A DNA stretch of 64,000 bases from Monilinia fructicola (GCA_008692225.1 VICG01000007.1:1399501-1463500), one strand, 5' to 3'; positions 11,839 through 25,268 are shown, counted from the stretch's first letter. Numbers and translations: made by a program. Notes: a model not told the origin generated them from the letters alone.

Positions 11839-14107
11839 GTATTTCTTCCCTCCCGCCGCCGAGTTCGTGGACTTCTGTTGAGACTGTTTGTGCTGATATT
11901 TGTTAATTAGGGGAGTAATTCGACAGCTGCAGTGCTTCTAGCTCAACATCAAGTGATTATTAGTTAAGTGATTCATTTGATGATTGAATGGGGGAGAGAC
12001 GGTACATGCCAGATTTCTAAGCTACAGTGCGACAATGATAAGGCTTAACTCGTTCTTCTACTCGAGTTCTGCCGACAGAATGGGAATGGCATGAGGCGAA
12101 GTATCTTCTTTACTGCAGTTTTTCAATGGTCATGGGTTTATAATCATAGGAGCAGAGTCGAGGAATGAATGGCAACATGTCTGGGCAAAAAGAGTTTTCG
12201 TGACGGGTCATCTGTGAAGGGAGGGGCAACAGAGATTGGGATGGGTGATCAATCTACTCACGTTCATCTGGCCTTATAACTCAAGCGGATTCCGTAGAAT
12301 TTCAATGAATCTTATCAGACAGAGACAGTCCACGATCCAAGTTTTTACTAGGATAATACGACGACCTAATGAAAGTCTCAACGTGATGCGCCATTGATTC
12401 AAATTTAGAATTCCTGTAAGCATACTGTATTTTGAACCTGATGATTATGTATCATTCTTGTATATTTATACTTGAAGGCCACTCCCTAGCATCCACATAT
12501 AGTTTCAATTGCAAGCAATCGTAAAGAAAAGCACAGCATTGAAGCTCCCAGATTCATCTACCTGTATGCCCTCTCCTTCTCTGTCTCTCGGCGTCCCTAG
12601 ACGCGACTTGATTCAAAAGGGGAAGGTGGTTAGCTCAATTTCTTGGAAACTCTATGTTTGACTCTATATTTAAGATAATGATAACAAACATATATATGAC
12701 TGAGTTAAACTCGCTACTCTTCTACCAAAACAAAACCGAACTTTGGTGGTCATAGTCATCTCTCTGAGGATCTCAACTCTAAATTTCACATCATCAGTCG
12801 AACGTCTCCTGTGTATATAACAAGCAGACGCGAAGTTGTATCTCTGAATCTTTCTCATATCCATATACCGGCTTATTAGCCTCTAAATTACTCTATCAAT
12901 TCTCAAACTTACCGTCTCTCTTTTACAAAGTAAAGATGATTCAATCAAAACAACAACATGACGGAGAGTAATCATACAAAAAAATATGCTTTTATATATT
13001 AGAATTTTCTGAAGTGAATTTTGAAGTAAATCCTAAAAATTGTGGTAAGCCAACAGCTTACAGAATGAGCGTAGTGTACTTTTGAACAGCACACAACTAA
13101 GCTGTGGAACGCCGGAACACCACGAACCACAAACAAAATATCATATCTTAGGTACCTAGCTATCACTTGACTTACATGTAATACCGTTGAAGTTTCATCC
13201 ACGGATCTCGAGAAGTGATGTTGCTAGCGAAGACTAAATTACCCCATCTGGCACGCTAACAGACTTTAGCGAAGTTTGCACGTATTGACAGCAATAGTAA
13301 TATGGATAATGCAAGCTTTGTGATATTACTTCTCCACAAATATCACCAGATCAATATTGAGATCCAGCTTTGATCTGATCTTTATCTCCAGCTGTTTTGA
13401 CATTTCTCATTACCTAGGAACATGGTACCTATCCCAAAATGTTGTCAACAATGATACAGGTCAACCTCATCGCTTTTTTAAGACCCCAAATTCTCCCAAG
13501 TATATTTGCAAGCAAAAATAAAATAAAAGAAAGACCCCAAAAATATGCTCATCGCATCGCCATACGCTATATTCTCTCTACTCGGGCGGAACTCTGGGCG
13601 AACCCAGGGCTGATCTTACACCGAAGTGTAAAGTGGGAAGTCAGGTTGCCAACTCGGCCATCTAACCTCGTTGATGAGATATTTGATAGGACTGCGTTTG
13701 TTTGAGAATTTATTGGATTCGCCTATTTTGTCGGGATGGAGCTATGTATCCAAGCAAATGAGGCTGATGAATTTTGGCCAAGAACATGCTCAACTGCTGT
13801 GGACAGCGAGAAGCTGGTGGTATGATAGGAACATAAGAAATGAAGGTAGCAAATGTATAGAGGAAGGGGGGAAAGCAAGCAAGAAATTTACGGATTGCGA
13901 GGAAATCAAAGAAAGCATAATTGATACATTTCCTGCACAAAACATGAATCTTCAACAAGATAGTCAACACACCAACGAAGAATCAGGTCATCTTCTCAAG
14001 AACCAACAGCCAAATATTTAACAGAACAACAAACAATCATTTACTTCCTCAAGTGTCAACCACCACGTCACAAAAACAATCAAATCAACTCCGACAGCGT
14101 TTCGAAA
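11839..14107. other. Intergenic region
   Basis: AT-rich with no recognisable gene. Open frames at 13439-13705 and 13671-14021 (plus strand) lack domains and good start contexts; the second may be 5' leader sequence of the small membrane ORF at 14108, since its end is CAA-rich in the way fungal leaders are. Confidence 0.45.
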
Positions 14108-14374
14108 ATGGATGCCTTGACCATTCTCTTAACGGCCACCTCCTGTTTCTATATTTGTGCCACTTTCGTACTGCTTTTTTCAAAATCTCAAATTTCGTCG
14201 GCAGATACATGCTTTGCAGGCAGAGCTACCAGTTTAGACTTGCAATTCACAACCATTCTGGAATATTGCCATAAACTTTCTCGATGGAATATTAAATGTG
14301 CGATTTTTTTTTTGACAAAATCTTTTTCAAATGACTTTGCTGATACTTCCCTGGGAAATCAGAGTGCCGGTTGA
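14108..14374 (+). CDS. Putative 88-residue protein with N-terminal membrane segment
   Basis: The ATG at 14108 has an acceptable context (CGAAAATGG) behind a CAA-rich leader. The product starts with a hydrophobic helix at about residues 4-25 (a membrane anchor, or a signal peptide cut near SSA) followed by a mixed 60-residue region with three cysteines. No family is recognised. It lies between two other small genes with similar N-terminal hydrophobic segments, which may be coincidence. Confidence 0.3.
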   Translation: MDALTILLTATSCFYICATFVLLFSKSQISSADTCFAGRATSLDLQFTTILEYCHKLSRWNIKCAIFFLTKSFSNDFADTSLGNQSAG

Positions 14375-15012
14375 AAAGCTGCTGTTGGAATTGTCTATAT
14401 TGCGATAAACAACAATACGACACAATGCGATATATAATAAACTTTTACCAGATGCCTACCTGTGCCAGAATATGGAGGAAGGAATACATGGAGATATGAG
14501 AATGCTTCAGTATGGGCTAAGAGCAGTCTGTTGGTATGAGAATATGGTGTTGTTTGGACATAGTTTGACACAGTTAGACGGTGGTCAGTTATCAATGTCT
14601 GCATTTGACCTTGAAAAAAGTCTTGCAATTTTTCAGGATAATCATATTGAAACATGGTCTGCATTTTGATTTCTCTGTGAAACTGTTGTCAGCAAGGAAG
14701 ATATTTCGTGTTTGCTAAGAATGTTGTCTGAAGACCAACAATTTATGAATCATCAGGTCGTACCTATCATCTTAGATCACATATGATACAAACCTTCATG
14801 TGGTGTTTGCCCAAAGACAGTTCTTTGTACCTAACGTTAACATCCAACAAGACCAAAGTAAAATCTGGTGTGCGGACAGACGGACAGGCAATTGCTAGAA
14901 TGCTGATGAAGGTGTACTATATAACGAATTAGCACTTTCCATCGATTGATCAATCAAGTTATCAACACTTAAGCCAAACAGTCTAGGCAAAAAACTTTTA
15001 CATACCTTGAAG
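14375..15012. other. Intergenic region
   Basis: No supported gene; the open frames on both strands at 14395-14669 overlap each other and have no domain. The last 100 bp probably contain the promoter and leader of the gene starting at 15013. Confidence 0.45.
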
Positions 15013-15561
15013 ATGTCGTCAAATGCCACGGTTGGCATAGTCCTTGTGGTTATAGTAATAAGCCTTACTGGAATTGTGGCCAGCATCTATTGCTGCAGAT
15101 ATCAAGATAGCAAATGGTCGGGTCACCAACAGCCATCTAGTGGATCTAGGTCTAGGAATAGATATACCTTGCGCAACACCAACAATACTGCTCCTGGAAT
15201 TCAACTTGGGACATTTTTTCCTCAACAACCCTTCCAACGAAACAGACCACCCGCCGTCCAAAATGGGGCAAATTTTCGAGCTAATTCTCCCTCTCTACCT
15301 CAAATACCTGTCTTTCCCAGAGTGCTTCCACCTACCTCATACCACCAACCCAATAGAAGATATATTATATCACCATGGGCCCAACCTCCTCAGGTCCATC
15401 AAGCCCCCCTATCACCTCCTCCTTCTCCGCGAAATCTCCAAAATCAGCCTCACCAGTCACCGCCTAACGTTCAGATCCCCCCACCCGCTCTTGCCCCTGC
15501 CACACCCGGAGCACAAGGCTTAAAAGGTATATTGAAAAAGCCAAGGCAGCGGGGTACATAA
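15013..15561 (+). CDS. Single-pass membrane protein with proline-rich tail
   Basis: The ATG at 15013 (ttgaagATGtcg) opens an uninterrupted 182-residue frame. Residues 1-6 are a short extracellular segment with an N-glycosylation site (NAT). Residues 7-28 form a strong membrane helix (VGIVLVVIVISLTGIVASIY), then a CC pair and a positively charged segment, which predicts an outside-in single-pass protein with a cytosolic tail. The tail is rich in Pro, Gln and Asn with PPxP-type motifs and ends in LKGILKKPRQRGT. I know no enzymatic domain; a proline-rich adaptor for SH3 or WW partners is a reasonable inference. The frame is intact, unlike its larger neighbours. Confidence 0.65.
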   Translation: MSSNATVGIVLVVIVISLTGIVASIYCCRYQDSKWSGHQQPSSGSRSRNRYTLRNTNNTAPGIQLGTFFPQQPFQRNRPPAVQNGANFRANSPSLPQIPVFPRVLPPTSYHQPNRRYIISPWAQPPQVHQAPLSPPPSPRNLQNQPHQSPPNVQIPPPALAPATPGAQGLKGILKKPRQRGT

Positions 15562-16698
15562 ATATCTTTATCCGTGGCATAAAAGCTCAATTTCGAGGTC
15601 CGCCCAGGTTTAAGATATCATTACCACAAACCAAAATAAATAGCTGGACTGAATATGCTGTGCATGTTGCCATAGGATATTTACTTATAATCGTAGAGAT
15701 CGATTACTTATTTTCGAGGCACTATTGGTCGAGCTGGGCTTCATTGAAACCCTAACTTGCTTTTGTGCACTTTCAGGGTTTTTGGCAGCAAATGCTTAAG
15801 AGGGTTATTGAAGCATGACAAGAGCCATCTGATATGATATCCTACCTACCACTATTTCGCATGGCATATTAAGATAAAGAACGATGAAGCGAAAGATCCT
15901 TTACTCCCTATCAATTCCCTTTTCATGATCTCGTGCCGGCTCGAGAAATAAGAGCACTGGACCAATTCCCAAATTCCAGAATATAGAATGTCGATGATAA
16001 GGAAAAGAAGGAACTATAAGATAAGATAACCTTGTAGACATTCTCTGTTACACATGCAGTGCAGTTCATGTTTTGCTATCGCGGAAACAACAGGGAGGAG
16101 TCACTCACTAAAGAGCTACTGTTTAATCTGCTTTGTGTTTCCGTGCAATTACAAACACCAAACCAAATCATTACAAATTCTATATCCAATTTCTAGGAAT
16201 CACCATCCCATTTCCTTCAAAGATAGCTGGAGTGATTTGATCCACAGATAGATTCCTTCCTCAAAAATGCAAAAGGGGAAGGTGAAGGGGAAAAGGGGAA
16301 AGGGGGAAAGGGAAAATGGGAAAGGGGAAACGGGATAGGGGGAAGGGGAAGGGGAAGGGGGAATTCGAAGCGGAAGGGGGAAGAGGAAAACTTCTTTATG
16401 GATGCTTCCAATAGCGGTACAAGTATATTTGCCGATTTCATGTGCATCCATCGCACACCGAAAAGCGACCGAAAGGATCCATCTGATTCGAATTGCACTT
16501 GTTTTCACCTGCGGATACCTCACTAGAGAGACGTTTACACTCACAATATAAATTCGCCGCAATTTTGAATGTCTCACGGCGCGGCCCGGATTATCAATTT
16601 ACCCGAAGCCTTACCAAATAGTTCTAGTCTCTAGATCTAGAGTTAACCTATCTAGATAATAATTTTATCCTTCCAACTTCAAATTTTGAGGTATTGAA
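15562..16698. other. Intergenic region with G-rich purine tract
   Basis: No supported gene. A GGGAAA-rich purine tract spans about 16268-16390 and generates a false Pro/Ser/Phe-rich open frame on the minus strand. Confidence 0.55.
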
Positions 16699-16953
16699 AT
16701 GTTTGATTGGCAAATAGAGATATCACAGGGAATTGTCCGATTCTTGTCAAGATTACCGTTTCATTTGGCTGATGAGCTTGTTGACAAAATGAATGAAGGG
16801 CTTGCTTGCCAATGCACATGTACATTTGAGATGAAGGGGTTCGTTCGGATTAACCTTACCGAGACTCGCATAACTTCAACCAACATAAAGCAATGGGTCT
16901 ATTTCCATTTGCGTTGTGGTAAGCCGAAGAGAAATATAGACGTAACCTTATAA
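16699..16953 (+). CDS. Small hypothetical protein (84 residues)
   Basis: A short intact frame from an ATG in a fair context (ATTGAAATGTTT). The product has an amphipathic N-terminal half, a CQCTC cluster near residue 38 and a further cysteine near the C-terminus (HLRCG). I recognise no family. Codon use is not obviously different from noise, so this is tentative and could be part of a larger degraded gene. Confidence 0.25.
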   Translation: MFDWQIEISQGIVRFLSRLPFHLADELVDKMNEGLACQCTCTFEMKGFVRINLTETRITSTNIKQWVYFHLRCGKPKRNIDVTL

Positions 16954-18165
16954 GGATTGTTACTGGATGGATAAAGCATTCCACCTGGGTAATTTCCACA
17001 ATATATGCAACTAATTACTTGTGAGGTTACTTGAGTATGTAATCTTATCATCTCATCTAGTTACTTAAGCCTGACTGATCTTATTAGGATCTTTGAGACA
17101 ACTAAACTGCCGGTACAAGACCCACATTGAGAGATGATAAGCTTGGTTTACCCTTAGGTCTACTCCGTACCGTACAGTGACAACCCGTAGAAACATTGCA
17201 TCTGTACAAAGAGAGTTCCAATTCAGCATCATCTGAAAAATGAGTTAGTCAGCAAAGCTCTTTCCATCTTCTATCACCTCATATTTTATTATTAGATATT
17301 GCCTTCCAAGCTGGTCAGTTCGTAATGGGAAGTTGCCAAAGATTACTGTACTCGTTATCATTTGACCACGCCATTCTCTATTTCCAAATAATGGGCTTCG
17401 TAAGACTGAGACTATGGCACCAAGACATGGGGTGGGAAAGAAATATAAAAAACAAAAATATGAAGAATCTTTTGCCAAGAAAAATGATGAGTGATCGACG
17501 ACGATAGGAAAGCTTCAAATCGACTTTATGCTAAAAAGGGCTTGGCGACTGCGCTTCCATCACCCTTGATTTTTAGTGTGGTTTTGTCAGCATGTAGCAT
17601 CAACTTCGTGAATCTCTATCAAACCTCGCAGCTAAAACCTTTGGCTTTCATAGAACCCTTATTTGAACAGTGAATAGCTCCAGTGAGCTGCTATACATAC
17701 ATTATCGGACGTATGGCGCCACAATGACTACCCTCATCGTATGCAATCAATATGGGATCGATCTCATTGCTTGATACGCTGTTGATCATACCTACGCATC
17801 GGGCAATGTGATAGATAGATAACTTTGGCAAGGACCGATAGTTGTTAAGGTCAGTCTGAACTCAATTTAATGCGTTTCCTCAATTGCGATTGCCGGGGCT
17901 GAAGATTACGGTTCCATTATTTTGGAAATCTTATCCTAGTTCAGCCCACATTCCTCCAATCTGCCTGTAGCCAGCTTATATTGTCTTGAGAGAACTTCTT
18001 CGGTCGTCAACAATTCTATCTTACACGTTGTTGTTTATATTCTTAATGTTTGTTCACTTGGGCGTATTTAATATTTCTGAATGTCCTAGCCAGAGGCCCT
18101 AGAACATTTAGACCATCCAATAACCTCTTCCACCTATTTACAAACGCACCCTTTAGTTTCCTAAG
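16954..18165. other. Intergenic region upstream of the GT71 gene
   Basis: No supported gene. One TACTCCGTA motif occurs at 17161-17169. The stretch before 18166 is pyrimidine-rich, consistent with a promoter and leader. Confidence 0.5.
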
Positions 18166-20043
18166 ATGTTGGCCAGTTCACTGTCCAAGAGGATTACCGT
18201 GATAATTATCTTCATCTCCGTTTTGTATCTTTCTTTCCGAGACAAACTATGGTCTTTGGAGACTCCTGTCTTTCTCAAAGAGCCCTTGACTAGCTTCGGT
18301 ATTAGTGCTACCAATACTTCTCACACTGAACCGAACAATTCGACAAATGTCCTCAAGCCGATCGACACAATCAGCTCCATTGAAGCAGCCCAAATATCAA
18401 AACTTATCCGCCAGTTGCATAATACCGGACCTCCAAAACTTACCCAACCTGCCGCATGTAAAGGCCGAACCCTCTCGATTGAGGAAGTCACAAACACTAC
18501 CGAGCGTCGAGACGTTACTCCAGTATCTGACAAACAAGTCGAGGAAGCGCGAAAAGCGCACACACGACTGTGGTGGAGATAATACGAAATTCCTCTCATT
18601 TAGTCCCATATACAGCCGAAACCAAAGGCATCGTAACTGTGGCAGGCGGGAGATACACCGGCGCATTACTCGTTACCCTTCGCATGCTTCGAAGAACAAA
18701 TTCAACGTTGCCAGTGGAAGTTTTTATGCCGACTGCGGATGACTACAATGAACACACGTGTGAAGTGGTATTACCATCTCTAAAACGCCCGTTGTGTTAT
18801 GATTCCACAATATGAGAACCTTAAGATTGCGAGATACCAGTATAAGATATTTGCTGTTATTTTGAGTAGTTTTGAGGAAGTTCTGTTTTTGGATGCGGAT
18901 AATTTCCCTATTGTCGATCCGGTTGAATGGATGGAGTCAAAAGTGTTCAAGGATATGGGTTATGTTCTGGTGAGGACTTTTCCATCTAATCTCCAGATAT
19001 TCCAATAGCCTGGATTGCAGTCAGGCAATTTGAGATTCTTGATTCTATTTGGAATCAAGAATTGTCTCCAAAACATTAATATGGCTTCAATTATTGCAAG
19101 CTTTTGCATCTAGTCTGCTAATCCGGAATGCTGGAGATGATCCTCTTCTGTTTCTCTGGGAGAAACTAAATCACTAATAACCTTATAGTGGCCAGACTTC
19201 TGGTGGGCAACCACATCTCCTCACTATTTTCAAGTCCTCAACGTTCCCACCCCCTCCCTCCTATCTCTCGGTACGACCGAATCTGGTCAAATAATCATCT
19301 CGAAACGAACACACAGCGACGTACTTTTGTTAGTCCTCTACTACAACATTTTTGGACCCTCCTTCTACTACCCACTCTTAACCCAATGCGACGCCGGCGA
19401 AGGAGACAAGGAAACATGGCTGTACGCCGCCATTGCACTCGAGAAAAACTATTACCAAGTTAGACAGAAAAATGGAATTATCGGACATCACACGGACGAA
19501 GGATTTAAGAGCGCAAGCATGATGCAACATGACCCACAAGCTGATTATTCTACATATCTCAAAGAAGAAAGAGAGGAGAGAGAACATCTGGTTTTCAGGA
19601 AAGATAAGACAGCGGAAGTGGTTTTCATGCATCATAATCTGATCAAGCTATCGCCAGTTGAAATGGTCGATTGGATAAAAAAGAATGTGGGAATGAGGAT
19701 GTGGGGGCCCAAAGAAGATACCATTAGAAAGTTCAAAGAGGATTTGGAAAGAGCTGTCTGGGAGGAACTTTTGTGGGTGGCTTGTGAGTATGGGGATAGT
19801 CTGGTGAATTGGAATGAGGAGGTCTGTGAGGGGGCTGATGGGGCATTGGGGAGAGATTGTGGCAAAGGAGGCTTATGGAGAAGTGAGGAGAAAGTTTGGG
19901 GTCAACAAACATACGGCGGAGGAGGAGAAGAAGAAGAAGGGAGAGTAGGAAAGTGGAACGAAATACAGGGTGGTATCGATACGGAGTTTGGGATTCATCT
20001 TTTGGATATAGGGCTGGATGACTTTCATGGTGTTACGAGCTAG
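18166..20043 (+). CDS. MNN2-like GT71 alpha-mannosyltransferase, two frameshifts
   Basis: The product is a type II Golgi membrane protein: a signal-anchor helix (about residues 9-25, ITVIIIFISVLYLSF), a stem, then a GT71 catalytic domain. Hallmarks are KGIVTVAGGRYTGALLV, the DxD metal/nucleotide site in LFLDADNFPI (Asp codons at 18892-18900), WPDFWWATTSPHYF and FGPSFYYPLLTQCDAGEGDKETW. Known MNN2/MNN5-type enzymes add alpha-1,2-mannose branches to N-glycan outer chains using GDP-mannose. A 219-nt intron (18970-19188, GTGAGG...TATAG) separates two exons in phase 0. Exon 1 needs one missing base restored near 18570 and one extra base skipped near 18795-18814; the shifts cancel and the total is about 552 residues. 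The C-terminus is Gly/Glu-rich. Convergent with the CorA-like gene. Confidence 0.85.
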
Positions 20044-20607
20044 GGACTGGTACTTATTCAGGCACGGCAATTTGAGCGTGGCGTTTGGAGGAACGGTCTG
20101 GGTGTCGAGCATATGAATGGAAGAACTACCAGAAATGAGGGTTTTCCCGCAATTATTATACGGTTGGTCAGGTAGCAAGGATTGATTGCTTATAGGGCAA
20201 AATTTATCTTATTAACGGCGATTGGTGAAACAACTTTTGTCTAGAAGGCTTTGAATATCGAGGTATAATGAAGAGACGATCATCGTATGAAGGCTGGATG
20301 AGATGTAATAGCTAGTATTGGGCTATGGCAGTCTGCGGAGCTCTTCAGGCATCAATTTTATCTTTCTGAAGAATCCAACCGATTTCAGAGATTCGATTCC
20401 GTTAAAGGATTCGCTTTCCTGGAGAAATTCAACAGATAAATAATGTTCGGGTCATTTGGGATATACAAAGTCACTCAGATATAAATATGTAGGAAAAAAT
20501 TTGCAAAGGCTTCCGCAATGCAGGACAGGATACGTATACTCAAGTGGTAGGCTACGTGTTTATGCAAATCAACCAAATGAACAAACGAAGCCAAGTAGCT
20601 TAACGGG
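20044..20607. other. Intergenic region between convergent genes
   Basis: The 3' ends of the GT71 gene (plus) and the CorA-like gene (minus) face each other across about 560 bp. It presumably contains both 3' UTRs; I see no other feature. Confidence 0.5.
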
Positions 20608-23600
20608 CTAGTACCCTCCAGGCGCATATTCTCTACCCGCAAAAAGAGCACTCGGCCTCCTCAATCTTGGCATTGGTCCTGGTCGCGGAGGATAATACCC
20701 CGGGTAGATCCCACTAGCTCGTGCCTTCGGTGCTATACTCAATCCTGTCATCGGCTCCATTCGTGCATAATCTTCGGGTAATCGAACATGTCTGCGTTTC
20801 GTCCCCTTTCCCCATAAATTGCTGAATGCGCTTCGGAAATTATGCCATTCGTCGGACCATATCAATACTAGACCGATGATGATTAGCGTTAGGGGGATGG
20901 CTATCACCCAGAAGAGCCATTGTGTGAGTTCCATGTTGCGCACATCGTTGGTGTTCATGCCGAGGATGGAGGCTACGGTGCTAAGGGGCAGGAAGATGAT
21001 GGTTACGATGGTGAATGCGTATATGGCTGTTTCTTGTCTGTCTTTGTTCGTATCTATGCTGCGAAGATTCTTTGTCGTAGAGTTAGTACACGTCTCTCAT
21101 ATTATATTGATTTTGAAGGAGAGGAGAGAAAATATTACCCAATCCTCAAGATAAGTGGCACGATCATTGATATCATGGAAGACTTTGATACGTTCCTCGA
21201 TGAGCGCAAGGCTTTCTCGAAAGAGGAGTCCCTGGACCCCACGAGAATTATCGGGAGACGACTGATTTTTTGGTGGGCTTGGAGTTCTAATCCCCAAATC
21301 AACTTCGTAGTATTCGGGGTGATTAATTGGTGTTTCACTCATAGTATTTCTTGTATGAGGCTCGACAAAAGTTGATGGCCTGTACTCATATTTGGGTGCG
21401 TGGACTACTCGATTCAATCTGCCATCTTGAAAGTGCGGTCGCAATTGGGCGTTCTGGGCATCATCTAGGATTGCTCTTTGAGTTTCTAGCGTTTCCAGAA
21501 TCACGGCAATTTCTTGCTTGAGATCAGTAATTCTACCTTGATGTTCTCTGTTGATTGGGTCGGCATCAATGTCAAATTCCTTATTGCTCGTTAGATGGGA
21601 TCAAATCATTCATCTGGGAATACATACCAAAGACCTCATATAATCTACATAAGTATCAAATATATCTGGACACGAACCTGTCAAATCTTGCGACAGTTGA
21701 AAAGTTATAAGAGATGCCACATCGAAAGGTGCAAAGACGACGTAGTCCGAAAGCTGGTAATTCGATATTTTTTGGATAGTTTTCCTTCATACCATCCTTC
21801 ATGAGCTCAAGGCATAGATTCATGTGCGTGGACCAAGTTGGTGCCATGTCCTTCGCAAAAAGCCAGAGCCATGAGGAGATGTAACCACGCTCGAGGTAGC
21901 TTGTCTGAAATTTCGATTTTGCAGCGCTCCACTATCGGTACCTCAGACGCAACTTCTTTGAATTGTTCTGTCCACCTTCAATAAACTCCATCCAGTCGGA
22001 AATATATCTGACATCCCTAATATCTAGACTCCAAGCTCTGTCAGAAGATATATGAGGCGCGGCGTTCGAATTGTCGTTCTCTGAGGACCTATCCAGCTGG
22101 ATCAAACCATATGGAAGCATTGCCTATTGATTAGCTCATAGTTAACTAAAGAGGTAGTAACTCACTAAAATTATATCATATAGTGGACCCCAATACTTTT
22201 CAATGGTAGGACCCGATTGTTGCGGCGATAGAAAGAACCCAAATACCGCCTCTGCAGCATTGGCGAGTTCGACCTGTAATTCGTATGTTGTCTGAAGTGA
22301 TTGGTCGACCTGAACTTTGCTTTCAACCTCGGCTAAAACATCATAAAATTGTTTTCTTGTATGTCTTGGACTAGCTTTGTAGGCAAATCGTTCACGGAGA
22401 CTGGTTGCCTGCAAAAGGTAGTCATCGATTTCTTGCAAATCCTTCTGCAGTAAAATTTCGTTTACACCTGCCTTGAAATTAGGGGTTGAGGAGTCTCTAG
22501 CAGTTTTTGAACTATCTGGAACTTCAATATGCGTATTCATCCAGCTAAAGATATGAAATTCGTTCAACAAAAGTGTTTTTGTTGCTTTTGAGGGATGGGA
22601 AGATTGAGAATCGAAATTCTTCTGATTACAGTCTGGTGTTGGTGCGTTCGAATCCGCAATGTTGACATTCGATTGGTTGGAGGCGCCCTCCTCTTTGGTA
22701 TTTTGATGCCTATTATTACCGGACCTGAATTTGGTTCTCCTGATTTGTTCAACACTCCCTTGGAGACTTTTTTGGCTTTGAGCTTACGCCTGTCAATGAT
22801 TATCATGAAGTAGATTTCGAACGGTCTTACCTAGACTTGAGCTGAAGATCAACTCTCGATCTTTCCGCTTGCTTGAAGATCCTTGGCCAATCGCTTGGTG
22901 TTATCGTGCTTTCGTTGTATGAAAATTCAAATCCGAGTGGCCACAACTCCAAGAAATGCTTCACAAAAATCCTAAAATAACATTGGTTACTATAAAGTTC
23001 AAGATGAAAGATAACGTTGAGATTCCTCACAATCCATGTTTTGCATTCTTCAAGGGGGAATGACCACAAAGTCGAGCCAGAGCTTGAAACGAGAAGCGTT
23101 CGCATTGGTGAGACAGGGTTTTTGTTTCGATAAGGAACAATTGAAACGGAATTATCAATCAACTGTGCTGTAGACAGCCCCGCACATGAGATTATGAACG
23201 CTGAAAGCAAGTCAGCTTTCTGTATCGCAAGGAATTATACTCATTCTAGTTACAATCGTCCAAAATCAGAAACCAGGCCTGCCTAATATGAAAGCAAAAA
23301 CCCTGGCGGCGTGTCTGGTAGATGGCATACAGCTTGTTTCAAGTCGCGCTCTTTTGGTGTCATAGATTGCCGCGTCTGTAACAGAGTTTGTGGGGGGTGG
23401 GATGAAGATTTCACATCTGAAGAAGTGTATTTTTGGAGTGAAAAGTATGGTAAACAGAGCCATACAAGTTTCCTCGACCTAGATGCGGGAACTGGGGTTT
23501 CGTTGCGGATTGGTTCTTGTAGAAGCTTTGGAATCATACGCCGAATTTTAATACGGCTAGAAACTTGCAAAGTTTTGTCATATCTTCTCTTCACGCGCTC

Positions 23601-24726
23601 CATTAATTTAGAAATGGCGAATCTTTCGTTTTCTTTGAGACCGTCAAGATTCAATATCCCACTCTGATCAAACTATCAGTAATCACGCGGCTTCCTTTGT
23701 ACTCACCCATTAGAGACGTACCTGGAAGCCATCAAAGTCCATAGAGGAATCTTCAAAACGACTTAAGAACATCAGTAAGTATCGAAAGAAGTATACTGAG
23801 TTGCTCACATAAAATTAAACAGCGGTAGGGGCATTCTTCCAGCTGAAGTCGCTTGTCCGGCAGCTACAGAAAATTCAACAGAATGCATCCCTCCCATCAT
23901 TCCATCGCCTGTATAATGAGATTTTATTATCCTATCAATTTTGGGGCATGGTACAGTCGAAGAGCTATGTGGTTGGAGTGGAGGCAATGGAACCTCCTCA
24001 AAACGTCCTGAGCTAGAGTCTTGGGTATTCTCTGACTGCAGAGAATTGTTATGATGACGCGAAAGCCTGAAGGAATAGCTCACAGACTCGGGCATAGACG
24101 ATTTCAAAATCAAATTCCATGGTTTGACCCGCGAGACCTCCATGTCTTACATCATAGCTATTCAAATTATGCACTCTACCATGACTTGAGCTTCTAGACC
24201 TGCTATATCGATATCGATTGCGGGAGTTTGATCTGGAACGTCTTGCATGGCGGGTGTAATACGGTGAACTTCTTGCAGCTGCCCCGGCTGAGGTATACCT
24301 CTCGCCAGTTCTGTCTCTAATAATGTATTCAGGAGAAGGGCCTGCATTATAGTATGCTGTCGACTGGTGCACTATGTCATTGTAAGTGGATTCATTGGCT
24401 CTACGACGTTCTATAGAGGTCAGAGATGGACTTCTTGAGCGCGCTCGAGAAAATTCAGGTCGGGCTGGACTTGGAGAAAGAGTGCGACGAGGGAATTGGG
24501 CTGTGCGCTGATCATTGTATAAATGATGAGTTTCATCCTTATCGATTACCGTGCCTCTTGGAGGAAACCTTTCTCCAGTATAGCGCTGTTCTCGAGTACG
24601 CCGGCGGTAAACGCCAATTTCTGGTATTCGTGAGGGGGTTTCATTAAATCGAACAGGAAACGTCTCTGCTCGACGTGGACCGGGGTTCTGTAGAAGATCA
24701 TACGAATCATCACCATGGCGTGCCAT
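20608..24726 (-). CDS. CorA-like Mg2+ transporter family protein, nine exons, frameshifted
   Basis: Reading from the ATG at 24726, exons are 24726-24088, 24035-23809, 23761-23722, 23663-23254, 23200-22831, 22789-22166, 22123-21628, 21579-21139 and 21069-20608; all splice sites are GT...AG. An optional 75-nt intron may exist inside exon 5. The N-terminal 200 residues are Arg/Ser-rich and disordered. Middle exons carry motifs I associate with fungal CorA-like proteins (LPYFSLQKY, FPLEECKTW, IEKYWGPLYD, VERCKIEISDKLPRAWL). The last exon has two membrane helices, the first ending in the CorA signature GMN (ILGMNTND), the second WLFWVIAIPLTLIIIGLVLIW, then a short basic tail. Five single-base shifts are needed: an extra T in a T5 run near 23300, one base missing near 22725, one missing near 21950, and two extra near 21850 and 21765. 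Corrected length is about 1235 residues. Ion transport is inferred from the family only. Confidence 0.82.
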
Positions 24727-25268
24727 TTTTTTGTCGGTGAGAACTTCCCACAATTGATGCTCAAGGGAACATTCTGATGGTCGGGAACCTCAGCTCCCAC
24801 CCCACCAGTAAGCTGAAAAGGTGCCAAGGCGTGACTAATGCAATAGTGAAAATGCTGCATCTTGAAGCCCCATTGCCCAACTTGGACAGGTTCTAGGATG
24901 TGGGATGTCCCGCGTGGGAGATTCTGATTCTCAGAGAGTCTACTCGAGTACCTCCGATGTGAATGGTGAACGTGGTCGGATTGATTTATTGTATTGTCTC
25001 CAGAAATTTTGATAATAACACCCCCTATCACTGCTGCAGAGAGCTTGGCACGTGTTATTTACGACCAGGAGGTAACCTTGGAATCTCGTAATTCTTCGTT
25101 TGCGCCATATTAAGTTAGACCTATCTTTTGAATACTATATAAAGCCATCATGTACAGGTTGTTCTATGCTTACCAAGTTCCACAATACGGGATGGCCATC
25201 ACTGGGAACGCTTGGTAGTTTATTGCCTTTCATCAGTTTGGTAAGCCCTGGAGGTTAGTGTCGGGTCA

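Noticed and set aside
22640..22660. GTTCGAATCC resembling a tRNA T-loop
   Set aside because: It lies inside a CorA-like exon on the other strand and no acceptor or anticodon stem can be built around it.
24546..25031. 161-residue minus-strand open frame
   Set aside because: It overlaps the first exon of the CorA-like gene in another frame and has no motif.
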